Assembly: GCA_903960725.1 (NCBI GenBank)
Contig: CAJCBY010000013.1
Coordinates: 1 to 14,187, forward strand
DNA: 14,187 bases
Source: an uncultured Cytophagaceae bacterium
GTDB taxonomy: Bacteria > Bacteroidota > Bacteroidia > Cytophagales > Spirosomataceae
Reading direction: 5' to 3'
A model generated the notes under the pieces. It was not told the DNA's origin, ran no database searches, and saw only the letters and a list, made by a program, of their open reading frames with translations. The translations under genes and the position numbers were made by a program. The number at the start of each line of letters is the position of its first letter. The stretch's first letter is position 1. Shown here piece by piece: positions 1-7,715 of this stretch.

Positions 1-1781
1 GCTCGATCAGCATAATCGATTTGATTTTGCAAATCCTTATAATAAACCTCCATCGAGGTTTCGTAATTATTACCCTCCGATCCAAAATTCTTAAATAATC
101 CTAAAGCAACTTGATCTACAATCTGTGGCTTAATGTTATTTGTAGAGGATGTCCACACGTCTAATGGCGTAGACGCAGCCGTATTGGACATTAAATGTAT
201 GTATTGAACTAACCTATTGTAGCTTAACTTAAAAGAGGATGATTCATTCCCATTTAGATTCAAAGCAAATCTAGGCTCCCAATTACCGTAAGAAGCAACA
301 ACCGCATTCGGATCCGTTTGATTAATTTTCAACACATAGCCTGACGGATTTTCTGTACTAGCTGGCACCGGAATTCGATCATAATATTCTCCATTCAAAC
401 TCTTGTAATCATAATGCGAATAACGGACACCATATTGAATGGTTAAACGCGAATTGATTTTCCAATCATGACCTACGTAGGCTGACGCTTCAACACCTTG
501 TTTATTCGCTTGGCCAAACTCCCGTTTTTCTCCATTCGATGTAGCATTTGCTTTACCGGGAGTGAAGTCGTACGTCAGTAACTGCCCTCCAAAGCTTATT
601 GTATTATCAGGTCTAATATAATAGGTGAAATCTGGCTTTATACTTAAGTTTTCAATATTCGAAGTCCATTTAAACGCATCACTAGGTCGCTTGTTTTCAA
701 TATCAGAATCTAACATGTAATCGTAATTACTGTAGAACGCTGTGGCATTCATAAATAATTTATTCGAAAAAACGTGATTCCAACGCGTAGATAAAGTCGC
801 ATTGCCCCAATTGAAACCGAAGCCCGTTCCAAAGACATCACGTCCAAAATACCCTGACATAAAGACGGTATTCTTCGAGTTGATGGTATAATTTACTTTG
901 GCTGTTAAATCATAGAAACTAAAGGAGGCATTCGCATTATCACCCGTCAAAAAAGGCTTAGCTAACACATCGATGTAGGAACGACGTGCCGCCACGATAA
1001 AGGATGCTTTGTCTTTAACAATGGGAGCCTCAATAGACAAACGAGAGAATATAACTCCAACACCACCATTAACCTCTAACTTTTTCGCATTGCCCTCCTT
1101 CATTTTAACATCCAAAATAGAAGAGGCCCGACCACCGTACATTGAAGGAATACCCCCTTTAAACAACTTCACATCTTTCACTGCATCTGGGTTAAAGACA
1201 GAGAAAAAACCAAAAAGGTGGGAGGAATTATACACGGGAGCATCATCTAATAAAACCAAATTTTGATCCACGCCGCCGCCTCGCACATTAAATCCAGATG
1301 CACCCTCCCCCACTGTAGAGACACCAGGCAATAATTGAATGGCTCGCACTAAATCAACCTCTCCTAAAAGCGCTGGAATTTTACGAATGGTTTTCATATC
1401 TACTTTATTCACAGACATTTCAATCCCCGTTACATTCTCATCATTTGCACGCGCTTTCACAATTACTTCCGCTAATTCCCTAGCATCCGTACTTAACTCG
1501 ATTGATAATTCCTGCGATTTAGCACTTACTTGAATCTCTCTTTCCAATTTTTTAAAACCTGAGGAAGAAAAAACAAGGGTATATTTTCCTAAAGGAAGCG
1601 TTAAACTGTAAAAACCATAGGTATTCGTCACATTTCCCGTTTTTAGCTCCTTTACATAAACACTTGCCCCAATAAGCCCCTCTCCACTAGCGGCTTCTTT
1701 TACATAGCCGCTAATAGTAGACTTTTGAGCCCATATGAGTCCTGGAAAAAATAGAAATAGAAAGAATAATTTAAATCGCAT
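1..1781 (-). CDS. TonB-dependent outer-membrane receptor (C-terminus beyond window)
   Basis: Transport protein of the outer membrane, energised by TonB/ExbBD. The reverse-strand reading frame is open from the ATG at 1781-1779 to the window edge, giving 593 residues without a stop. Seen in order: a signal peptide (residues 1-18, cleavage likely after LIWA), a carboxypeptidase-regulatory-like beta-sandwich domain (about 20-97, with GYVKEAASGEGLIGASV), a plug domain (about 118-232) with the family motifs FNVRGGGVDQNLVLLDD, HLFGFFSVFNPDAV and GGRASSILDV, then barrel strands rich in aromatic residues. The usual total length is about 750-950 residues, so a quarter or more is missing to the left. 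No SusD-like partner lies upstream, and the plug is not of the long SusC type, so I would not call it SusC. Substrate unknown; the divergent amino-sugar gene is only a hint. The gene has its own promoter candidate at 1795-1802. Confidence 0.93.
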   Translation of the reverse strand, partial: MRFKLFFLFLFFPGLIWAQKSTISGYVKEAASGEGLIGASVYVKELKTGNVTNTYGFYSLTLPLGKYTLVFSSSGFKKLEREIQVSAKSQELSIELSTDARELAEVIVKARANDENVTGIEMSVNKVDMKTIRKIPALLGEVDLVRAIQLLPGVSTVGEGASGFNVRGGGVDQNLVLLDDAPVYNSSHLFGFFSVFNPDAVKDVKLFKGGIPSMYGGRASSILDVKMKEGNAKKLEVNGGVGVIFSRLSIEAPIVKDKASFIVAARRSYIDVLAKPFLTGDNANASFSFYDLTAKVNYTINSKNTVFMSGYFGRDVFGTGFGFNWGNATLSTRWNHVFSNKLFMNATAFYSNYDYMLDSDIENKRPSDAFKWTSNIENLSIKPDFTYYIRPDNTISFGGQLLTYDFTPGKANATSNGEKREFGQANKQGVEASAYVGHDWKINSRLTIQYGVRYSHYDYKSLNGEYYDRIPVPASTENPSGYVLKINQTDPNAVVASYGNWEPRFALNLNGNESSSFKLSYNRLVQYIHLMSNTAASTPLDVWTSSTNNIKPQIVDQVALGLFKNFGSEGNNYETSMEVYYKDLQNQIDYADR

Positions 1782-1794
1782 AGTAGTAAAAACT

Positions 1795-1802
1795 CAAAGA
1801 TA
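1795..1802 (-). promoter_or_regulatory. Candidate -7 promoter element of the TonB receptor
   Basis: On the minus strand this reads TATCTTTG, an exact match to the Bacteroidota -7 consensus TAnnTTTG. It lies 13 bp before the receptor start codon, which would leave a leader of only about 8-10 nt. No clear TTTG element is visible 19-21 bp further upstream, so the call rests on one box. Confidence 0.45.
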
Positions 1803-1865
1803 CGGGTAATTGTTTTTCCTATCCATTAAATTATGATAAACGGAAATTCAAATATTTTTCTACAC

Positions 1866-1887
1866 AATCGGAAACATACTACCGATT
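1866..1887. promoter_or_regulatory. Inverted repeat, candidate operator between receptor and HTH gene
   Basis: AATCGG at 1866-1871 is repeated as its exact complement CCGATT at 1882-1887, with 10 bp between. The right arm overlaps the -33 region of the promoter for the HTH gene, a position suited to autorepression. The layout resembles the two-arm operators of HipB-type regulators, but the E. coli HipB arms (TATCC, 8-bp spacer, GGATA) are different in sequence. Arms of 6 bp can arise by chance. Confidence 0.35.
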
Positions 1888-1920
1888 TAGTTTTTTTATT
1901 ATAAATTTCAATTACATTTG
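1886..1920 (+). promoter_or_regulatory. Promoter of the HTH-nagB operon
   Basis: TACATTTG at 1913-1920 matches the Bacteroidota -7 consensus TAnnTTTG exactly. A weak -33 region (TTTAG, 1886-1890) lies at about the right distance. Transcription would start near 1925, leaving about 12 nt before the ATG at 1938. Confidence 0.55.
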
Positions 1921-1937
1921 TCAAAAACCTATTAACA

Positions 1938-2153
1938 ATGGATCTACAAGTATTCGGGCAAATCGTAAGAGAAAAACGAAATTCATTAGGATTAAAACAA
2001 GAGGAACTAAGTCAAAGAAGCGGTGTTGCCATCAAGACGATTCACAGCATTGAATTAGGAAAAGGCAACCCTGCCATCAAAACTATCTTACGCATATTCG
2101 ACGCACTCTCATTAGACCTTCTGGTTATAGCTTCTAAAAACGCACAAAAATAA
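1938..2153 (+). CDS. HipB-like (y4mF type) HTH transcriptional regulator
   Basis: Small DNA-binding protein of 71 residues that is almost entirely one XRE/HTH_3 fold. Helices 2-3 are at about residues 21-40 (KQEELSQRSGVAIKTIHSIE), followed by the LGKGNPAIKTILRIFDAL segment that is typical of the HipB/y4mF subgroup, and a short C-terminal beta strand (LDLLVIA), which in HipB forms the dimer. Family knowledge: these proteins are usually antitoxin-repressors encoded before a HipA kinase. Here no hipA follows; instead the start of nagB comes 4 bp after the stop, so the two are cotranscribed. It probably represses its own operon and perhaps the divergent receptor, using the inverted repeat at 1866-1887; that is inference. 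The start is fixed by the promoter just upstream. Confidence 0.88.
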   Translation: MDLQVFGQIVREKRNSLGLKQEELSQRSGVAIKTIHSIELGKGNPAIKTILRIFDALSLDLLVIASKNAQK

Positions 2154-2157
2154 GATT

Positions 2158-4059
2158 ATGGAACAAGAAATCAGCTTTGAGCGCATTCCAACACATATTT
2201 TTTCGGACTCTGAATTAGCATCCAAATCAGTTGCTAAAGAAATAGCCGACTTAATTCGCAAAAATAACCTAGCTGGCAAACCGAGTATTTTAGGTCTGGC
2301 CACTGGCTCATCTCCTAAAAAGGTCTACCAAGAATTAATCAGAATTCACCGAGAAGAAGGCTTGAGTTTCAAAGATGTCATCACGTTTAATCTGGACGAA
2401 TACCACCCAATGGAACCCGATTCCATCCAGAGTTATGTTCGATTCATGAAGGAACAACTCTTTGACCATATTGATATACCGGTAAATAATTACCACTTAC
2501 CTGACGGAACCTTGCCTTTAGATAAGATACCCGAGTTTTGCAGAGACTACGAAGCAAAGATTGAGCGCCTTGGCGGTTTTGATTATTATCTATTAGGCAT
2601 TGGACGCAATGGACATATCGGATTTAACGAGCCGGGATCAACGATCAATTCCAAAACGCGCCTCATGACATTAGATATTGCGACGAAGATTGATGCGTCC
2701 CCTGATTTTGGAGGCCTACAAAAGGTCCCTAAAAAGGCCATCACGCTAGGTATCGACAGCATCATGAAGTCGAAAAAAATTGTCTTGCTTGCTTGGGGTG
2801 AGCATAAAGCAGATAGTGTAGCAAAAGCTGTGGAAGGTACGGTAACCTCCGACACCCCTGCTTCCTACCTTCAATTGCACCCGAATGCATCCTTCATCTT
2901 AGATGAAACAGCGGCTTCGATGTTAACACGCATTAAAACTCCTTGGTTAGTGGATTCCGTAAATTGGGATCGTAACATGATCAAAAAGGCTGTAACCCAC
3001 CTTTCTTTGACCTTACAGAAACCGGTTTTAAAACTCACTTCAAAAGATTATAACGAACAAGGTTTGTCCGAACTTCTTTCCTTGTATGGACAAGCCTACG
3101 AGATCAACATTGAAGTATTCAACTACTTGCAGCACACGATTACCGGCTGGCCAGGTGGAAAACCGAACGCAGACGATACCTATCGCCCTGAACGCGCCTT
3201 CCCTGCTAAAAAGAAAGTATTAATCTTCAGCCCGCATCCCGATGATGACATTATCTCGATGGGTGGAACTTTCCAACGTCTGCATGACCAAGGACATGAT
3301 GTACACGTGGCTTACCAAACAACCGGAAATATCGCAGTAGCAGATGATGAGGCACTTCGTTTCGCTGAATTCGTAGTCGATTTCAATGAAAAATTCGAAA
3401 GCCCTAATGCAAAAGCAAATCGCATTTACAAGGAAGCCATTAAATTCCTTAAAAATAAACCTGATTCGGAAGTTGACATTCAGTCCGTTCGAGAAATAAA
3501 AGGTATCATTCGCAAAGGCGAGGCTAAGAATACCTGCCGCTTTGTGGGAATCAAAAAAGAAAACGCGCACTTCTTAGAAATGCCTTTTTACGAGACTGGA
3601 ACGATTCGCAAGAAACCGATTGGAGAAAAGGACATTCAAATCGTCATGGACCTCATCGAGGAAATTCAACCGCATCAAATCTATGCGGCCGGAGATTTAG
3701 CCGATCCACATGGCACTCACAAAGTATGCTTAGATGCCATCATGGAAGCCGTTACGCGCTTGAAACATAGAGAATACATGAAGAGTTGCTGGGTGTGGCT
3801 GTATAAAGGAGCTTGGGCAGAATGGGATATTGACCAAATCGAAATGGCCGTACCTATGTCACCAGATCAAGTATTTAAAAAGAGAATGGGTATCTTCAAG
3901 CACCAATCCCAAAAAGACGGTGTGGTGTTCCAAGGAGATGATTCGAGAGAGTTTTGGCAACGCGCTGAAGAAAGAAACCGAGCAACGGCTTCCATCTATA
4001 ACGCACTAGGCCTAGCGGAATACGAGGCCATGGAAGCCTTCGTACGCTGGAAATTCTAA
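2158..4059 (+). CDS. nagB: Glucosamine-6-phosphate deaminase fused to PIG-L/LmbE deacetylase domain
   Basis: Cytoplasmic two-domain enzyme of 633 residues. Residues about 10-270 form NagB, which converts glucosamine-6-phosphate to fructose-6-phosphate and ammonia: phosphate loop LATGSSP (47-53), FNLDEY with catalytic Asp80, and GIGRNGHIGFNEPG with Asn151, His153 and Glu158. Asn at the ring-opening position also occurs in active Firmicutes NagB. After a linker (about 270-350), residues about 353-633 form a PIG-L/LmbE zinc deacetylase domain with SPHPDDD (358-364) and DPHGTH (516-521), the usual metal ligands and catalytic Asp. Bacterial NagB alone is about 240-270 residues; long NagB/LmbE fusions are known in Bacteroidota, where their exact role is not settled. 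A deacetylase acting on an N-acetyl amino sugar just before deamination would be logical, but is inference. Preceded by the HTH gene (4 bp) and convergent with the dehydrogenase (2 bp between stops); no terminator with a U tract is visible. Confidence 0.92.
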   Translation: MEQEISFERIPTHIFSDSELASKSVAKEIADLIRKNNLAGKPSILGLATGSSPKKVYQELIRIHREEGLSFKDVITFNLDEYHPMEPDSIQSYVRFMKEQLFDHIDIPVNNYHLPDGTLPLDKIPEFCRDYEAKIERLGGFDYYLLGIGRNGHIGFNEPGSTINSKTRLMTLDIATKIDASPDFGGLQKVPKKAITLGIDSIMKSKKIVLLAWGEHKADSVAKAVEGTVTSDTPASYLQLHPNASFILDETAASMLTRIKTPWLVDSVNWDRNMIKKAVTHLSLTLQKPVLKLTSKDYNEQGLSELLSLYGQAYEINIEVFNYLQHTITGWPGGKPNADDTYRPERAFPAKKKVLIFSPHPDDDIISMGGTFQRLHDQGHDVHVAYQTTGNIAVADDEALRFAEFVVDFNEKFESPNAKANRIYKEAIKFLKNKPDSEVDIQSVREIKGIIRKGEAKNTCRFVGIKKENAHFLEMPFYETGTIRKKPIGEKDIQIVMDLIEEIQPHQIYAAGDLADPHGTHKVCLDAIMEAVTRLKHREYMKSCWVWLYKGAWAEWDIDQIEMAVPMSPDQVFKKRMGIFKHQSQKDGVVFQGDDSREFWQRAEERNRATASIYNALGLAEYEAMEAFVRWKF

Positions 4060-4061
4060 TC

Positions 4062-6983
4062 TTATTTTAACGCAGCATACAAAATCTCCGCGGCATGCTT
4101 CGCATGCCGCTTCGTGCCATCATGAATTTGATGACGGCAACTGGTTCCCGACGCGACGATATCAACCTCATCCGGCTGTGATCGCACGGCAGGAAATAAA
4201 ACCAACTCCCCTATCTGCATAGACAAATCATAATGCTCTTTCTCATAGCCGAAAGAGCCTGCCATCCCGCAACAGCCGGATGGAATCAATTGAACCTCAA
4301 AATTCTCAGGCAAGGAAAGCGCCTTCTTCGCTGCCACCAGCGAAGAGATCGCTTTTTGCTGGCAGTGGCCATGTAATTTCATCAGCTTCTTCTCTGAACT
4401 AAATGCGGAGGACATAATTCGCTTGGCATCTGCCTCTCTGGCGATAAATTCTTCGAGTAATAAAGTATGCTTAGCTAATTCTTGCGCCTTTTCCACCCAT
4501 TCATCCGACACTAAATCCGGGTATTCATCGCGGAAGGTTAAGATGGCTGAAGGTTCAATTCCAACCAAAGGCGTATTTTCCGAGATCAAAGACGACCACA
4601 AGCGCACATTTTGCATGGCTAACACACGTGCTTCATCTAACATTCCTTTGGATAGGTAGGCTCGTCCTGAGATTGGATGTGGAATCGTCTTCACCTCATA
4701 ACCCAAACGTTCCAAAAGCAGCACGGTAGTGCGACCAATTTCAGCATCGTTAAAATTAGTAAACTCGTCCACAAATAAGTAAACTGATTTTTCTTGCACT
4801 GGGCTCGTGCGCGAATTCAACCAAGACCACAAAGTCTGTTTCGCCAGTAAAGGCATCGTGCGGTCTGGGTGGAAGCCAACAATAGCATTCGAAATACGGC
4901 GAATCGCCGGCGTTCCCATCACAAAATTATATAAGAATGGAACGTAGGACGCGATAGTAGATAGTTTCGCAAAGTTACCCACTAACCAAGATCTCACGGG
5001 TAAACCCTTCTCTTTTTGGTACTGGTACAAGAATTCCATCTTCAATTTCGCAACGTCGACGTTCGATGGACACTCTGCCTTACAGCCTTTGCAGGCTAAA
5101 CACAGGTCCATTACTTCCTTTATCTCCTCATGAGCGAAGCGATTAGGCTGTTCTGAACGCGTTAGAAACTCCCGTAAAATATTAGCGCGTGCTCGCGTTG
5201 TTTCTTTTTCATTTCTAGTTGCCATAAAGGACGGACACATCGTTCCACCTGAAATAGGCGTCTTACGGCAATCACCCGAGCCATTACATTGCTCTGCATG
5301 TTGCAACACATCTTGATCCTTATAGCGGAAAGCCGTTTTAAATTCAGGCGTTTGTTGGCCGGCTTCATAGCGTAAGAAGGTATCCATCGGAGGGGTATCC
5401 ACGATTTTATTTGGATTAAAAATCCCATTCGGATCCCACCAAGACTTCAATTCTCGCATTAATTGGTAATTCTCCTCTCCCACCATCCAAGGAATAAACT
5501 CCCCTCTCAAACGACCATCCCCGTGTTCTCCAGATAGAGAACCCTTATATTTCTTTACTAATCGAGCAATCTCTTCCGCGATATGGCGGAATTGTTGGTG
5601 CCCTTCTTTTGTCTTCAAATTAATAATCGGACGCAAGTGTAATTCTCCAGATCCTGCATGCGCGTAGTGCACACAATACAAGTTATTTGCTTGTAAAATC
5701 TCGTTGAATTCGGCGATAAAGGCAGGCAAGTCGTTTACATCTACTGCCGTATCCTCGATTACGGCCACGGCCTTTTCGTCACCCGGAAGGTTAGACAATA
5801 ACCCTAACCCCGCTTTTCTTAAATCCCAAACCTTCTTCACATCGCCTCCCGTCACAAACGGGAAATGATACCCTAAACCCGCTTTGCGCATGGCTGCTTC
5901 GCAAGCCTGCGCTTGAGAGGCTAAATCTTCCGCAGAATCCGAACGTAATTCAACGACCAGAATTGCTCCCGGATCCCCTTCGACAAAGAAGCGATTCTGA
6001 CGTTGTTCCGGATTCGCCTTTGTGCACTCTAAAATATAATGATCCATTAGCTCGGAAGCTGACGGATTGAATTGCAAGGCAATCAGATTAGCTCGTAAAG
6101 CTTCATCGATGGTATTAAAATGGCCACAAACCAAACCCAAATGAGCCGGTGGCAACGCATCTACGTGTAATTTAATTCGAGTGGCAAAGCACAACGTCCC
6201 TTCTGAACCACTGATGAGCGAGCAAAAATTGAACGGCGCGTCAGTTTGCTCAAATGCATTCGTATGTAACAACATATCCACCGCATAACCCGTATTTCGG
6301 CGATGAATACTCGGCTTTGGAAATTCTTCAATTATATTTTTCTGGAGTTGCGGATCAGACAAGGACGCAAGGGTCTTCTCATAAATTCCGTGCAGACGAG
6401 AACCTTTTTCTAGCGTTTTAATTGTCTCAAAGGGATCTTCCGCTGTAAAGTGAACCGGTGTTCCATCCGATAAATACCCTTCAATCTCTAACACGTGATC
6501 CCTTGTCGAACCATAAATGACTGAATTAGACCCACAGGAATTATTCCCCACCATTCCACCGATCATCGCGCGGTTTGCAGTAGACGTTTCAGGACCAAAA
6601 AACAAACCATGCTTCTTCAACTCCACATTAAGTACATCACGCACAACTCCTGGCTCCACCCACACGTAGGACTCTTCTACATTAACCTCCAAAATTCGGC
6701 AGAAAAACTTAGATACATCTACCACTAGACCTTCCCCCACTACTTGACCTGCTAAAGAGGTGCCAGCCGTACGTGGAATTAATGGAATGGAATGCTGATC
6801 AGCAAATCGAATGATCTTCTCTATATCCTCCTGCGTCTCCGGAATCACTACCCCTAAAGGCATCTCGCGATAGGCTGACGCATCCGTGGCGTACAAAGTC
6901 TTCATCACTGTATCCGTATGAAGCGTCCCTTGCAAGGTGCTGCCTAATGTGGATAGAAGAGATTCGCTGATTTGGGTTGCCAT
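4062..6983 (-). CDS. FAD- and Fe-S-containing D-2-hydroxyacid dehydrogenase (D-lactate/D-2-hydroxyglutarate type)
   Basis: Oxidises a D-2-hydroxyacid with FAD and passes electrons through Fe-S clusters, probably to the respiratory chain at the inner face of the membrane. The protein has 973 residues, like the GlcD-GlcF fusions such as E. coli YdiJ (about 1018). Seen: FAD-binding PCMH domain (about 40-275) with PRTAGTSLAGQ and GGMVGNNSCGSNS; FAD-oxidase C domain (about 280-530) with HYAHAGSGELHLRP and SGEHGDGRLRGEF; a ferredoxin-like part with CNGSGDC (566-572), Cys583 and CLACKGCKAECP (628-639); and a heterodisulfide-reductase-like C-terminus with SGCCGMAGSFGYE (902-914) and Cys949. The first CCG half appears as PISGRAYLSKG, without cysteines. 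Substrate cannot be told from sequence; D-lactate and D-2-hydroxyglutarate are the main candidates. It starts 3 bp after the yhhN-like gene, so it is cotranscribed. No signal peptide. Confidence 0.93.
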   Translation of the reverse strand: MATQISESLLSTLGSTLQGTLHTDTVMKTLYATDASAYREMPLGVVIPETQEDIEKIIRFADQHSIPLIPRTAGTSLAGQVVGEGLVVDVSKFFCRILEVNVEESYVWVEPGVVRDVLNVELKKHGLFFGPETSTANRAMIGGMVGNNSCGSNSVIYGSTRDHVLEIEGYLSDGTPVHFTAEDPFETIKTLEKGSRLHGIYEKTLASLSDPQLQKNIIEEFPKPSIHRRNTGYAVDMLLHTNAFEQTDAPFNFCSLISGSEGTLCFATRIKLHVDALPPAHLGLVCGHFNTIDEALRANLIALQFNPSASELMDHYILECTKANPEQRQNRFFVEGDPGAILVVELRSDSAEDLASQAQACEAAMRKAGLGYHFPFVTGGDVKKVWDLRKAGLGLLSNLPGDEKAVAVIEDTAVDVNDLPAFIAEFNEILQANNLYCVHYAHAGSGELHLRPIINLKTKEGHQQFRHIAEEIARLVKKYKGSLSGEHGDGRLRGEFIPWMVGEENYQLMRELKSWWDPNGIFNPNKIVDTPPMDTFLRYEAGQQTPEFKTAFRYKDQDVLQHAEQCNGSGDCRKTPISGGTMCPSFMATRNEKETTRARANILREFLTRSEQPNRFAHEEIKEVMDLCLACKGCKAECPSNVDVAKLKMEFLYQYQKEKGLPVRSWLVGNFAKLSTIASYVPFLYNFVMGTPAIRRISNAIVGFHPDRTMPLLAKQTLWSWLNSRTSPVQEKSVYLFVDEFTNFNDAEIGRTTVLLLERLGYEVKTIPHPISGRAYLSKGMLDEARVLAMQNVRLWSSLISENTPLVGIEPSAILTFRDEYPDLVSDEWVEKAQELAKHTLLLEEFIAREADAKRIMSSAFSSEKKLMKLHGHCQQKAISSLVAAKKALSLPENFEVQLIPSGCCGMAGSFGYEKEHYDLSMQIGELVLFPAVRSQPDEVDIVASGTSCRHQIHDGTKRHAKHAAEILYAALK
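4090..4110. repeat. Perfect 9-bp hairpin at the convergent nagB/dehydrogenase junction
   Basis: GCGGCATGC (4090-4098), TTC, GCATGCCGC (4102-4110): a perfect 9-bp inverted repeat with a 3-nt loop. It starts 30 bp after the nagB stop and lies within the last 17 codons of the dehydrogenase, where it encodes RHAKHAA. No T tract follows in either direction, so it is not a classical terminator. It could stabilise or end the nagB transcript, or simply reflect the repeated His-Ala codons. Confidence 0.5.
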
Positions 6984-6986
6984 GGT

Positions 6987-7631
6987 TTATTTCTTAAGCT
7001 GCAATTTACACAAAGCGCTGATTAGTAACAATTGAGCCACAATATAAGTACTCATTACCACCGTAGATATCCCCGGAAAAGAATAATAAAACTTTCCAAA
7101 AGCCAAAACACTATCAGATACCACAAATAAAAATGCTCCCCATACAATCAGTTGATTTCGTAAGCGAATCGCAAAGTACAACATGGAACCTAGTGCAAAT
7201 GCGTACAAAGTCACCGGAATCTTCATCCCACCCGCTAAATATGGGTTCAAAAAGGCTAAGAAGGAGAACACATAAATAATCACGCCAGCCAAAGGTTTTC
7301 GCGCATGCGCTGGAACCCACGCCTCATCTGAGGCTTGTTTAGCAAAAAGGCGAATATAGCTAACCTGCATAATTAAGAAGGACCCAAGTCCAAGCTGAAA
7401 AAACAAGGGGTTATTTCCAGGAATCAGTAAAAAAACATCCCCAAGCAAAGCAAAAACGGCTGTAAAGAATAAGACCGGCTTTGGATTTTCTTGCGCGATA
7501 TGACCCATCAATAAGATCAGCAGCAAGGGTTTAGTTACATATCTAATTTCTGGAAATGCCGGGAACAATACAGGGGAAAAAAGCTCTGCAAGCGCATCGA
7601 TAAAAAAGAGTTTTATAAATAGGTCTTTCAT
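6987..7631 (-). CDS. YhhN/TMEM86 family protein, probable lysoplasmalogenase
   Basis: Polytopic inner-membrane protein of 214 residues, the normal size for this family, with about seven to eight hydrophobic segments covering nearly the whole chain. Family members cleave the vinyl-ether bond of lysoplasmalogens. Seen motifs: TKPLLL (33-38), ALLGDVFLL (61-69), GAFLFVVSDSVLAF (165-178) and YIVAQLLL (196-203), which carry the conserved Lys-Pro, Gly-Asp and Ser-Asp pairs. One oddity is Gln89 in LIMQVSY, where I recall many members having His before the Tyr; I cannot check how often this varies. Whether this organism makes plasmalogens is not visible here, so the substrate stays open. It is the first gene of a two-gene operon with the dehydrogenase and starts only 26 bp below the nrdA terminator hairpin. 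No separate promoter box is evident there, so some expression may come from read-through. Confidence 0.84.
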   Translation of the reverse strand: MKDLFIKLFFIDALAELFSPVLFPAFPEIRYVTKPLLLILLMGHIAQENPKPVLFFTAVFALLGDVFLLIPGNNPLFFQLGLGSFLIMQVSYIRLFAKQASDEAWVPAHARKPLAGVIIYVFSFLAFLNPYLAGGMKIPVTLYAFALGSMLYFAIRLRNQLIVWGAFLFVVSDSVLAFGKFYYSFPGISTVVMSTYIVAQLLLISALCKLQLKK

Positions 7632-7652
7632 TCTGTAGATTTTCTAGCGATT

Positions 7653-7692
7653 CAAAAAAAAATCACTCAACGCAAACGGTTAAGTGATTTTT
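7653..7692 (-). terminator. Intrinsic terminator of nrdA
   Basis: On the minus strand, AAAAATCACTTAAC (7692-7679), a 7-nt loop and GTTGAGTGATTTTT (7671-7658) form a 14-bp stem ending in a run of about nine T. The only non-Watson-Crick pair is T-G on the minus strand but C-A on the plus strand, so the stem is complete only in the nrdA transcript. It lies 23 bp past the nrdA stop. Confidence 0.88.
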
Positions 7693-7715
7693 CTTTAGCT
7701 CAGATTAGGTTTGGA

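Noticed and set aside
1..1781. SusC identity for the receptor
   Set aside because: No SusD partner, shorter N-terminal region and non-SusC plug motifs; general TonB-dependent receptor is the safer call.
2608..2616. Asn151 in NagB where E. coli has catalytic Asp141, taken at first as loss of activity
   Set aside because: Active Firmicutes NagB proteins also have Asn in the NGHIGFNEPG motif, so it is a normal variant.
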